Shown here piece after piece: positions 17,227-24,615 of a stretch of DNA of 64,000 nt. The first letter of the stretch is position 1. Each line of letters starts with the position of its first letter. The stretch is taken from the NCBI GenBank assembly GCA_963739395.1, contig CAVUAE010000001.1:1302001-1366000 (forward strand), read 5' to 3'. The position numbers and the translations under genes were made by a program. The DNA comes from RBG-13-51-18 sp963739395 (GTDB lineage: Bacteria; Chloroflexota; Dehalococcoidia; Dehalococcoidales; RBG-16-60-22). The notes beneath the pieces are model-generated. The model was not told the origin of the DNA. It searched no databases and saw nothing but the letters and a program-made list of their open reading frames with translations.

Positions 17227-17861
17227 TACTTTTTGCCTTTCTTTAAGGGATTCGGCAATTCATCAAGGTCCGGAACAGCCTTAAGTTTACCTATTTTCTT
17301 TTGTAGTTGCTGGATACCGTAAATTAGAGCTTCCGGTCGCGGCGGGCAGCCGGGTACATAAACATCCACGGGGATTATCTTGTTGTATCCGGGGACGACG
17401 TTGTAAGACGAGCGGAAGATGCCGCCGCTGATGCCGCAGGCGCCCATGGCAATTACCCACTTCGGTTCCGCCATCTGGTCGTAGATGCGTTTAACATTCG
17501 GCGCCATTTTCCAGGTAAGCGTTCCTGCCGTGATTAAAAGGTCGGCTTGGCGTGGGGAAGCCCGCATAATTTCCAAGCCGAAGCGGGAACCATCGAAGCG
17601 GGGACCCAGTGTAGCCATCCATTCCATACCGCAGCAAGCGGGATAACATACGGCAGTCCACATGGAAGAACGCCGCGCCCAGTCGATAAGCCAGTCTAAA
17701 GAGGTGAGGACAACATTACGTTTTATATCTTCATCCAGCCAGGCATCGGGGTCGGGGATGGACTTCCGGCTGGATTTTTTTAGCTTTTCGATAATCCGAC
17801 CCTCATGTCGGTCGAGCTCGACGTCGTCGTAAATATAGTCCCTGTCTTTGTTTATTGCCAT
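17226..17861 (-). CDS. nuoB: Complex I subunit NuoB (cluster N2)
   Basis: The 211-residue product holds the terminal [4Fe-4S] cluster N2, which reduces quinone. The four ligands are visible: the Cys76-Cys77 pair in YPACCGMEWM, Cys142 in MGACGISGG, and Cys172 in VPGCPPRPEAL. A charged N-terminal extension of about 45 residues precedes the conserved start NVVLTSLDWLIDWARRSSMW, and its purpose is unknown. The gene overlaps nuoA by ten bases. Confidence 0.96.
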   Translation of the reverse strand: MAINKDRDYIYDDVELDRHEGRIIEKLKKSSRKSIPDPDAWLDEDIKRNVVLTSLDWLIDWARRSSMWTAVCYPACCGMEWMATLGPRFDGSRFGLEIMRASPRQADLLITAGTLTWKMAPNVKRIYDQMAEPKWVIAMGACGISGGIFRSSYNVVPGYNKIIPVDVYVPGCPPRPEALIYGIQQLQKKIGKLKAVPDLDELPNPLKKGKK

Positions 17862-18223
17862 TCCAGAGCCTTCTTTTTCCAGGCGTAGATATAACCGACG
17901 AGGACAATACCGACCAGAATCAGGACGATATAAAGACTGAACGCCCCCAGCTGCTTAAGCTGAACTGCCCAGGGGTATAAGAAAACCACCAGCACATCGA
18001 GGGCGAGAAAAACGAGGGCGTAAAAATAGTAGCGGAAATTGAACTGCACCCAGGTCTTCCCGATGGTTTCCATGCCGCATTCAAAGATGGAGCTTTTAGT
18101 GGGGTTGGGTTTACTGGGGACGATTTTAAGGTATCTTAAGATAATAGGGATACCGACCATGGCAAAGGAAAAAAGGATAGCTACAACCAGGAATAATGCG
18201 ATTAATCCATAACTAGCTAGCAA
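17852..18223 (-). CDS. nuoA: Complex I subunit NuoA
   Basis: The 123-residue product has three membrane spans. FECGMETIGKTWVQFNFRYY and ALVFLALDVLVVFLYPWA are the NuoA signatures. It is the first gene of the nuo operon. It starts with TTG, supported by an AGAGGT site six bases before it. A promoter with an extended -10 box lies about 80 bases upstream. Confidence 0.94.
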   Translation of the reverse strand: MLASYGLIALFLVVAILFSFAMVGIPIILRYLKIVPSKPNPTKSSIFECGMETIGKTWVQFNFRYYFYALVFLALDVLVVFLYPWAVQLKQLGAFSLYIVLILVGIVLVGYIYAWKKKALEWQ

Positions 18224-18302
18224 ATGGACCTCTGAATATCTGGAAAAATCATCTGTTTATTACGTGCTTATAAAGCATTTAATAGCTTCGGAGCACTGAA
18301 AA

Positions 18303-18332
18303 AGTATACCATATCATTTTTCAGAAAGGCAA
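18303..18332 (-). promoter_or_regulatory. Promoter of the nuo operon
   Basis: On the minus strand TTGCCT (18327-18332), an 18-base spacer and TATACT (18303-18308) preceded by TG form a good extended -10 promoter. It points into nuoA, about 80 bases away. Confidence 0.65.
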
Positions 18333-18358
18333 ACAAAATTACATAGCGAATACACAAC

Positions 18359-18424
18359 CATCCCGATGAAAATCGGGATCCAGCTGGTCATACATAATCT
18401 GGATTCTGGCTTCCGCCGGAATGT
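18359..18424. repeat. Dispersed palindromic repeat (GTCATTCC type, partial)
   Basis: It holds ATCCCGATGAAAATCGGGATCC, a perfect short hairpin, and GGATTCTGGCTTCCGCCGGAAT, a worn copy of the repeat end. It lies between the DinB-like gene and the nuo promoter. Confidence 0.55.
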
Positions 18425-18433
18425 TGATTATTG

Positions 18434-18889
18434 TTAGGATTTATTTATTACGTTGTTTTTTAGAAAAGCCTCTATCTTGTCCATGTGTGAGTTACGGTGG
18501 TCGGCGCGGTTAAAGGCAAGCTCATCCTTTAAAGCCTGGATCGCCTTAACCATTTTAGGAGATAACTCTTCTATTTCTTTATCCAATACTTCGGCTGTGG
18601 TGACGGCAAGTTTAGCCGCTTTTCTTACGGGGATGGAGAGTAGAAAAGGAATCAGTATGTCATTGGTAATGTCGTCGATATATGGGGTTTTACTTACACC
18701 CTTTTTCCTCCAAACTTTTAACATTAACCGCCGCCGTTCATCCCAGAAGGCGATATGCGCCAACGCCACGGCAATGGTCCAGCCCTCTTTATAGATAACT
18801 AACTTAAGCTCATCATCGGTCAGACTTTGTACTAGTTTAGCCAGGCGTTTTCTTGATTTGGCATTTTCTTCGATATATGTGTTTTTCAT
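18434..18889 (-). CDS. DinB-superfamily protein
   Basis: The 151-residue product looks like a four-helix-bundle DinB/MDMPI-type protein. The helix with GWTIAVALAHIAFWDERRR carries the His found near the end of helix 2, and the C-terminal HRNSHMDKIEAFL supplies further His residues; together these could bind a divalent metal. The middle region (residues 65-110) is divergent. Members of this superfamily include thiol-dependent transferases and many of unknown role. It is the last gene after the aminotransferase, only three bases away, so it is probably in the ior operon. No specific function can be assigned. Confidence 0.75.
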   Translation of the reverse strand: MKNTYIEENAKSRKRLAKLVQSLTDDELKLVIYKEGWTIAVALAHIAFWDERRRLMLKVWRKKGVSKTPYIDDITNDILIPFLLSIPVRKAAKLAVTTAEVLDKEIEELSPKMVKAIQALKDELAFNRADHRNSHMDKIEAFLKNNVINKS

Positions 18890-18892
18890 AAA

Positions 18893-20086
18893 TTACCTCG
18901 TCAACCCATATTTCTTGGCTATCCTCTCCAATCCGGGCATGGACTTCTTCAGTAGTTCATCATCAACGCAGTAGACTAAACGGAAATAACCATGTACGCC
19001 AAAAGCTATTCCCGGCACCGTTAAGACATGCTGCTCGTGCTGTAATTCATGTATAAAAGCCACATCATCCTCGATAGGGCATTTGGGGAAAATATAAAAA
19101 GCCCCCTGCGGCTTATTGACTTTATAACCCATCCTCACTAGGTTGTTATAGATAAAGTCACGTTTACGCTGGTACTCGCTGACGGGTATAGTCACGTTCT
19201 GGATTTTCGTTACTACATTCTGCATAAAAGCCGGCGCGTTAATAAAGCCTAGCACACGCGTGCAAAAGACGAATCCCTTTATCATATCGTCATGCTGCTC
19301 GCAGTCCGGATGCAGCGCTACATAGCCGATGCGCTCGCCGGGGAGAGAGAGGTCTTTAGAATGCGAGTGACAGACAATGCTATGACGATGAAAACTCAAC
19401 GGCGAGGCGTACTTAACCCCATCATAAATGATTTTTTTATAGGGCTCATCGTTGATAAGGAATATCTCCGTTCCGTATTCCTTTTCTTTTTTACGGAGGA
19501 TATCGCATATATTCGTCATTATTTCGGCGCTATAAACGACACCTGTGGGGTTATTAGGAGAATTAATGAGGATGGCTTTCGTTCGGCGGTTGATGTTTTT
19601 CTCCAACACATCCAGCTTAGGTAAAAAGTTTTCGTCGGTGGGGAGTGGCTTAACGACGCCGTCGTGATTCTGTATATAGTTAAAATAATCTACGAACCAG
19701 GGTATGAAAACAATAACTTCATCACCGGGGTCGAGGATGGTCTTCAAGGCAACATTAATCGCCCCCGCCGCCCCCACGGACATAATGACATCGTTTTCGG
19801 TGAGTTTAATGCCCGTCTCTTTGGTTAGCTGCGCGCCAACGGCTGCCCGTGTTTCGGGATAGCCGGCGTTAACCATGTAGCCGTGCATGCCTTTGTAAGG
19901 GTGGTTGGCGAAGCGTTTTAACTCACGTTTGAACTCCGGCGGCGGCTCCATCACCGGATTGCCCAGCGAAAGGTCGTAGATGTTCTCCTCGCCGAACTGC
20001 TTTTTCATAGCGATGCCTTCTTCGAACATCCGCCTTATCCACGACCCCAGCTCCATCCCTTTTTTAACTCTTTCCGATACGGACAC
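18893..20086 (-). CDS. PLP-dependent aminotransferase (class I/II)
   Basis: The 397-residue product is a fold-type I aminotransferase. NSPNNPTG (175-182), the DEPY motif at 213-216, and the PLP lysine Lys244 in HSHSKDLSLPGERIGY are all present, as is the substrate-carboxylate Arg near the C-terminus (YFRLVYCV). It overlaps the iorB end by 23 bases with a GTG start. Because IorAB uses aryl pyruvates, this enzyme may interconvert aromatic amino acids and their 2-oxo acids, but substrate choice cannot be read from sequence. Confidence 0.88.
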   Translation of the reverse strand: MSVSERVKKGMELGSWIRRMFEEGIAMKKQFGEENIYDLSLGNPVMEPPPEFKRELKRFANHPYKGMHGYMVNAGYPETRAAVGAQLTKETGIKLTENDVIMSVGAAGAINVALKTILDPGDEVIVFIPWFVDYFNYIQNHDGVVKPLPTDENFLPKLDVLEKNINRRTKAILINSPNNPTGVVYSAEIMTNICDILRKKEKEYGTEIFLINDEPYKKIIYDGVKYASPLSFHRHSIVCHSHSKDLSLPGERIGYVALHPDCEQHDDMIKGFVFCTRVLGFINAPAFMQNVVTKIQNVTIPVSEYQRKRDFIYNNLVRMGYKVNKPQGAFYIFPKCPIEDDVAFIHELQHEQHVLTVPGIAFGVHGYFRLVYCVDDELLKKSMPGLERIAKKYGLTR

Positions 20087-20669
20087 CTTCGATTTCCTTT
20101 CTGCCTAGGTCAAATGCTTTCAGGTTGATTTCTCTTATGTTCTCCGGCATACGCCGCGTGATATTTTCGTGCCAGACTTTAACGTCCATCGGCGTAAAAG
20201 CGGCAAGACAGCCCAGCATGAAGATATTCAACGTTCTCACGTTACCCAGCTCTTTTGCTTTTTTATTCCCGTCGATTAAGTATATCTTATCGGTACGCCT
20301 TTTCAACGCGGCGATTATATCTTTGTCGGTGGGATATTTTTCCTGTCCTAAACTTACCGACTGCGGCGGCTGCTCGTAATTGTTTATAATAACGATAGCG
20401 TCCGGCTTAAGGTAATGACTCCACCGTGCCGCTTCCAGTTTTTCAAAGGCGAGCAGCAAATCAACTTCTCCTTCTTTGATTAAAGGCGACCAGACTTTTT
20501 CTCCCAGCCGTACGTGACTGACCACGCTGCCACCCCGCTGTGCCATCCCCAACGTATCTGTCTTTTTAACGTCGAAACCTGCAGCCAGCGCCGTCTCGCC
20601 GATAATGTCCGAGGCGAGGACAACCCCTTGACCCCCCACCCCGGTTATTAAAATATCCATCTTTTTCAC
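20064..20669 (-). CDS. iorB: Indolepyruvate:ferredoxin oxidoreductase, beta subunit
   Basis: The 201-residue product is the gamma/beta-type subunit of 2-oxoacid:ferredoxin oxidoreductases. It starts ILITGVGGQGVVLASDIIGE, the family's N-terminal signature, followed by TLGMAQRGGSVVSHVR. With IorA it oxidatively decarboxylates aryl pyruvates to aryl-acyl-CoA while reducing ferredoxin, or runs in reverse for biosynthesis. It is separated from iorA by a palindromic repeat. The downstream aminotransferase gene overlaps its end. Confidence 0.92.
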   Translation of the reverse strand: MKKMDILITGVGGQGVVLASDIIGETALAAGFDVKKTDTLGMAQRGGSVVSHVRLGEKVWSPLIKEGEVDLLLAFEKLEAARWSHYLKPDAIVIINNYEQPPQSVSLGQEKYPTDKDIIAALKRRTDKIYLIDGNKKAKELGNVRTLNIFMLGCLAAFTPMDVKVWHENITRRMPENIREINLKAFDLGRKEIEGVRIGKS

Positions 20670-20691
20670 TTTTATTTTCTTATCCTTTTTA

Positions 20692-20760
20692 CCCGCTCAT
20701 GGTGAGCCTGTCGAACCATAGCGGTCTGGCTTCACCCTTCGACAAGCTCAGGGTGAGCGG
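20692..20760. repeat. Dispersed palindromic repeat (GAGCTTGTCGAA type)
   Basis: It begins CCGCTCATGGTGAGCCTGTCG and ends TTCGACAAGCTCAGGGTGAGCGG, so the ends are inverted copies with a short loop. It lies inside the ior operon between iorA and iorB. On transcription it could form a long hairpin. Confidence 0.75.
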
Positions 20761-20773
20761 TGTATTTCTTTCC

Positions 20774-22582
20774 TTATGCACTAATCGACTTCTGCGGACA
20801 GAGTTGTTCACAAAGCGTGCAGATATCCCCCGCGCATAATGTCGGCTCGATAAAAACCTTACCATCAACACTCTGGATAGCCGGACAGCCCAGCTTAAGG
20901 CACGTGCTACACTGCGTGCACTTTTCTATATCTACTTTACGCTGGTGTTCACGCTTCCTCACCTGCACGGCGCAAGCCCCTCGGACGATAATAACTGATA
21001 GTTCTGGTCTTTCGATGGAGTCTTTTAAGCCGGCTCTTAAAGCTTTTAAGTCAAAGGCATTGATGACTTTTAAGTCTTTCACCCCGATACCCCGACATAA
21101 GCTCTCGATATCTACGGCTTGAGTTTCTTTGCCCTGCGCCGAGATACCCGTGCCCGGGTGCTGCTGGTGACCGGTCATAGCCGTGGTGTGATTATCCAGT
21201 ATCAAAATCGTGATGTGTCCATCATTATAAACAGCATCGACCAGTCCGGGGATGCCGGCATGTAAGAAAGTGGAGTCGCCGATGACGGCGACGATTTTAG
21301 CTTTAACGCCTGCCTTTTCCATACCCAGCGCCTGCCCGATGCCTGCGCCCATGCAAGCGGTCGTATCCAGGACGTTAAGCGGAGGATAAGCCCCCAGCGT
21401 GTAGCAACCGATATCGCCGGTGACGATTAACTTCGGCTCTTGCGGCTCTTTACTATCTAGTAACTTGGAACGCTGGCCAATGGTATTCAGAGTAAAGTAA
21501 ATGCCGGTGTGAGGACAGCCGGGACAAAGTAGGGGAGGACGCCGTGGCAGTCTTTGCGCTGGAGGTAGAACCACGATTTTTTCGGAATCCGGTATTAATC
21601 CGGCACCGACGCTGCTTTCAGTCACGATACGCGTATTTAGTTCACCTACCAGCGGGATGAATTCCTTGCCGGTAACTTTAATCCCCATCGACTTGATATT
21701 GTCCTGTAAAAACGGGTCCAGTTCTTCAATGACGATAAGTTTATCCACTTTAGCGGCGAATTCTTTAATCATTTTCTCTGGTAACGGCCAGGTCATGCCC
21801 AATTTGAGAAATGATGCTTCCGGGAAAACCTCACGGGCATATTGGTAAGCTACTCCGCTGGTTACGATGCCGATTTTCTTTTTATTCCAGATAATCTGGT
21901 TAAGCGGGAAGGTCTCACAAAAACTCGCCAGCTTCACCATGCGTTTCTCAACAAGGGCATGGCGGGGTAAAGCGTAAACCGGCAGCATGACATATTTTTG
22001 CGGATTGAAATGGAAAGCCGGCTGCGCATTATGCACTTTACGACTTCTCTTAGCCTCCACCACCGACTTCGAGTGGGCGATGCGCGTGGTGGTGCGGAAA
22101 AGCACCGGCGTATCGAACTCTTCGCTGATGTCAAAGGCATAATTCATCAGGTCGTAGGTTTCCTGACTGTCACTCGGTTCCAGCATCAGCACCTTGGCAA
22201 GGCGGGCATAATGGCGGTTATCCTGCTCGTTTTGGGAGCTGTGTATCTGCGGGTCGTCGGCCGTAACCACGACCAGTCCCCCGATAATGCCGGTCATCGA
22301 CGCCGCCATAAAGGGGTCGCTGGCAACGTTGAGTCCCACGTGTTTCATGGAGACCATCGCCCGCGCGCCGGTATAAGCCGCCCCCATCCCCACCTCCATG
22401 GCGACCTTCTCGTTGGTCGACCATTCGGCGTAGATGTCATTAAAGCGGGAGAGGTTTTCTAATATCTCGGTGCTGGGTGTGCCGGGGTATGCCGATGCTA
22501 CCTGAACGCCGGCATGATAAGCACCCAGCGCCAGAGCCGCATTTCCCGATAGCAATTGCAGAGCCTTTTCCATATTATTCAA
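20774..22582 (-). CDS. iorA: Indolepyruvate:ferredoxin oxidoreductase, alpha subunit
   Basis: The 602-residue product fuses the pyrimidine and TPP-binding domains with a C-terminal ferredoxin domain. GNAALALGAYHAGVQVASAY opens the protein. The TPP region is GDIGCYTLGAYPPLN then GDSTFLHAGIPGL. The two [4Fe-4S] motifs are CTQCSTCLKLGCP and CAGDICTLCEQLCP near the C-terminus. Ferredoxin reduced here could feed the NADH-module-free complex I next door; that link is inference. The frame opens with TTG at 22582, but an ATG at 22573 is also possible. A consensus promoter lies just upstream. Confidence 0.93.
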   Translation of the reverse strand: MNNMEKALQLLSGNAALALGAYHAGVQVASAYPGTPSTEILENLSRFNDIYAEWSTNEKVAMEVGMGAAYTGARAMVSMKHVGLNVASDPFMAASMTGIIGGLVVVTADDPQIHSSQNEQDNRHYARLAKVLMLEPSDSQETYDLMNYAFDISEEFDTPVLFRTTTRIAHSKSVVEAKRSRKVHNAQPAFHFNPQKYVMLPVYALPRHALVEKRMVKLASFCETFPLNQIIWNKKKIGIVTSGVAYQYAREVFPEASFLKLGMTWPLPEKMIKEFAAKVDKLIVIEELDPFLQDNIKSMGIKVTGKEFIPLVGELNTRIVTESSVGAGLIPDSEKIVVLPPAQRLPRRPPLLCPGCPHTGIYFTLNTIGQRSKLLDSKEPQEPKLIVTGDIGCYTLGAYPPLNVLDTTACMGAGIGQALGMEKAGVKAKIVAVIGDSTFLHAGIPGLVDAVYNDGHITILILDNHTTAMTGHQQHPGTGISAQGKETQAVDIESLCRGIGVKDLKVINAFDLKALRAGLKDSIERPELSVIIVRGACAVQVRKREHQRKVDIEKCTQCSTCLKLGCPAIQSVDGKVFIEPTLCAGDICTLCEQLCPQKSISA

Positions 22583-22607
22583 CGCATTCCGTTAATATAA
22601 TTCAGAT

Positions 22608-22637
22608 ATTATATCAAAAAGCGTAGATATTTGTCAA
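22608..22637 (-). promoter_or_regulatory. Strong sigma-70-type promoter of the ior operon
   Basis: On the minus strand both boxes match the consensus exactly: TTGACA (22632-22637) and TATAAT (22608-22613), with an 18-base spacer. It lies about 26 bases from the iorA start, so the leader is very short. Confidence 0.8.
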
Positions 22638-22732
22638 TATAATGTGCATCATCGCATTTTCTTGGTTATACTCTTAAATTCTACCATACATGAAGTATAA
22701 AGGACAATAAGAGTGGTATTTACCATTCCGTA

Positions 22733-22738
22733 TTGACA
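22733..22738 (+). promoter_or_regulatory. -35 box of the Fur-family regulator gene
   Basis: A perfect TTGACA lies upstream of the regulator. The -10 is less clear: TTAAAG at 17 bases or TATGTT at 13 bases. The palindrome at 22766-22786 begins just downstream, where a bound repressor would block initiation. Confidence 0.5.
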
Positions 22739-22765
22739 TGGTTTCTGGCTTTATGTTAAAGTTCT

Positions 22766-22786
22766 AATTGAAAAACGTTTTCAATT
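22766..22786. promoter_or_regulatory. Perfect palindrome, probable Fur/Zur-type operator
   Basis: The arms AATTGAAAA and TTTTCAATT are exact inverted copies around ACG, giving a 21-base site. Size and TGAAAA/TTTTCA core resemble boxes bound by Fur-superfamily repressors, notably zinc-type ones. It lies between the promoter region and the ATG of the Fur-family gene, so autoregulation is likely. An upstream TTG start (22768) would fall inside this site, which argues for the ATG at 22798. Confidence 0.7.
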
Positions 22787-22797
22787 GGCTGGCTAAA

Positions 22798-23274
22798 ATG
22801 GTCTATACCGAAAAACGAATCGAGCACGAACTACGTAAACATAACTATAAGGTCACGCCGCAGCGTCGCGTCATTATTGGAGCTATTCTTGACACACACG
22901 AACATCTTACGCCAGCGGCCATCCATGAAAGAGTCCAACGTGAATACCCATCTATCGGTTTGGTAACTATTTACCGTACGCTGGAAATCCTCACGGAACT
23001 GGACTTAATTTGCGAGACTCATGCCGGCGGCAGCTGCCGGAGTTATTTGATGCACCGTCTCTCCGAGCACCACCATCACCTTATTTGCTCTGACTGTGGT
23101 AAGGTTATTGATTTTACTGATTGTGAACTTGAGAAGCTTGAACAAAGGCTTACCGCAGAGAATAAATTTAAAATAAGCGGCCATCTGCTGGAGTTTGTGG
23201 GACAATGCCGCAAGTGCAGTACTAACTTAAGAAAGAGTACTAACGTTAAAATAAGGGAGAGGGTTGAAGTATAG
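22798..23274 (+). CDS. Fur-family metalloregulator, probably zinc-type (Zur)
   Basis: The 158-residue product has an N-terminal winged helix (KVTPQRRVIIGAIL to LVTIYRTLEIL) and a C-terminal dimer and metal domain. The structural zinc cysteines are Cys97/Cys100 (CSDC) and Cys137/Cys140 (CRKC). A His4 run at 91-94 with Glu and His further on can form the sensing site. The ATG at 22798 is preferred to the TTG at 22768, because the upstream codons lie in the operator palindrome. A ZIP transporter gene follows after 18 bases, which points to zinc. Fur, PerR or Mur activity cannot be excluded. Confidence 0.87.
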   Translation: MVYTEKRIEHELRKHNYKVTPQRRVIIGAILDTHEHLTPAAIHERVQREYPSIGLVTIYRTLEILTELDLICETHAGGSCRSYLMHRLSEHHHHLICSDCGKVIDFTDCELEKLEQRLTAENKFKISGHLLEFVGQCRKCSTNLRKSTNVKIRERVEV

Positions 23275-23292
23275 CCTTCACAAATTAACGCC

Positions 23293-24036
23293 ATGAATGT
23301 TTGGGGATATAGTATCGTCAGCGTCATCGCCGTTAGCCTGATATCTTTAGTCGGGATTCTGGCTCTTTTATTACGCAGCGACATAAAAAAAATTACTTTC
23401 TTGCTCGTCAGTTTCGCTGTCGGTGGCTTGTTCGGTGATGCCTTTATCCATCTTTTACCGGAAGCTTTCGCGAAGATAGAAAATAATTTTGCCGTAGCAT
23501 TATATATTTTACTTGGCATTTTTATATTTTTCGTGCTGGAGAAGTTCCTCCGCTGGCGGCATAGTCACTCTACGGAAAGTGAATCGCATATACATCCGAT
23601 GGTTACGATGAACCTGGTGGGCGACGCCGTACATAATTTGATTGACGGCATGGTTATCGGGGCATCATTTATGGTAAGCATTCCACTCGGGCTTACCACC
23701 ACTCTGGCTATCGTTCTCCATGAGATACCGCAGGAAATGGGAGATTTTGGTATTCTTCTTCATGGCGGCCTTTCCGTGAAAAAAGCTTTAATGTTTAACT
23801 TTCTTTCCGCTTTAACTGCCATCATCGGCACTGTTTTATCTTTAGTTATCGGTCCTCATGTTCAGGGTTATACCGTGGCTTTAGTCCCCATTACCGCTGG
23901 CGGTTTTATTTATATCGCCGGCTCCGACCTTATTCCGGAGCTTCAGCACGATGTAAAATTGAGTAAATCTCTTTTACAGTTTGCGTTAATTCTATTCGGT
24001 ATCGGCATTATGGCTTTACTGGTCCTCTTCGAATAG
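23293..24036 (+). CDS. ZIP-family metal transporter
   Basis: The 247-residue product has about eight hydrophobic segments. The two metal-site helices carry HNLIDGMVIG (His114, Asp118) and HEIPQEMGDFG (His143, Glu144, Gln147, Glu148). In many ZIPs of this type the second motif is HExPHExGD, so here the second His is replaced by Gln. A cytoplasmic loop after segment 3 is rich in His and acidic residues (RHSHSTESESHIHP) and may bind zinc. ZIP proteins bring divalent metals, mostly zinc, into the cytoplasm. The gene directly follows the Fur-family regulator and should share its promoter. Confidence 0.87.
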   Translation: MNVWGYSIVSVIAVSLISLVGILALLLRSDIKKITFLLVSFAVGGLFGDAFIHLLPEAFAKIENNFAVALYILLGIFIFFVLEKFLRWRHSHSTESESHIHPMVTMNLVGDAVHNLIDGMVIGASFMVSIPLGLTTTLAIVLHEIPQEMGDFGILLHGGLSVKKALMFNFLSALTAIIGTVLSLVIGPHVQGYTVALVPITAGGFIYIAGSDLIPELQHDVKLSKSLLQFALILFGIGIMALLVLFE

Positions 24037-24057
24037 CTAAATTAGACTAGCCCCCGT

Positions 24058-24086
24058 TTGAGAAAAAACCCACCGTCCCTTATACT
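24058..24086 (+). promoter_or_regulatory. Sigma-70-type promoter before the GGCT-like gene
   Basis: TTGAGA (24058-24063), a 17-base spacer and TATACT (24081-24086) match the consensus well. The TTG start of the GGCT-like gene lies 23 bases beyond the -10 box. Confidence 0.65.
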
Positions 24087-24109
24087 TATGGTAAAAATAG
24101 AGGAAACGT

Positions 24110-24523
24110 TTGAACCAGCCAGGTAAAGCAATATTATATTTCGCTTACGCCAGCAACTTGAATAAACAACAAATGCGGCAGCGTTGCCCGGAGGCTAAGC
24201 CGCGCTTTATAGCGGTTTTACCTAACTATAAACTGATTTTCACCGGCTGGTCCCGCACGTGGCATGGCGGCACGGCATCGATAAAACCCTTCCGCGGCGA
24301 AAAGGTGCGCGGCGCGATTTATGAAGTAACTGAAGCCGGACTTAAACAACTGGAAAAGTATGAGGTGGGCTATATCCGCCAGAATGTCACCGTCTTCGAC
24401 GAAGATAACCAACCCCATCAGGCAATTACCTTTATAAAGTCCGGCCAGGTTGAGGATTCCCTCCCCTCGAAGGAATACGCGGCGGTCATCAAACAGGGCT
24501 ATCGCGATTGGGCTATCGGCTAG
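24110..24523 (+). CDS. Gamma-glutamylcyclotransferase-like (AIG2/GGCT fold) protein
   Basis: The 137-residue product begins ILYFAYASNLNKQQM, which is the GGCT-fold substrate loop (usually YGSNL, here YASNL). The next blocks, LPNYKLIFTGW, RGAIYEVTEAGLKQLEKYE and VTVFDEDN, follow the family order, and the Glu in the LEKYE block is the likely catalytic acid. Enzymes of this fold release 5-oxoproline from gamma-glutamyl amines or peptides, but many members are uncharacterised. It starts with TTG after an AGAGGA site. It has its own promoter, and ahcY follows. Confidence 0.78.
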   Translation: MNQPGKAILYFAYASNLNKQQMRQRCPEAKPRFIAVLPNYKLIFTGWSRTWHGGTASIKPFRGEKVRGAIYEVTEAGLKQLEKYEVGYIRQNVTVFDEDNQPHQAITFIKSGQVEDSLPSKEYAAVIKQGYRDWAIG

Positions 24524-24547
24524 CTGGCTACTATTATCCTTTCCTGT

Positions 24548-24577
24548 TTGAATAATCTCACGTTTTTGATGTAATAT
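24548..24577 (+). promoter_or_regulatory. Possible promoter of ahcY
   Basis: TTGAAT (24548-24553), an 18-base spacer and TAATAT (24572-24577) lie about 38 bases before the ahcY start. No SAM or SAH riboswitch-like fold was recognised in this short spacer. Confidence 0.35.
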
Positions 24578-24615
24578 TGGTTGTTGGCATTTGTAGGTTC
24601 TTGAGGGAGTTTTTT

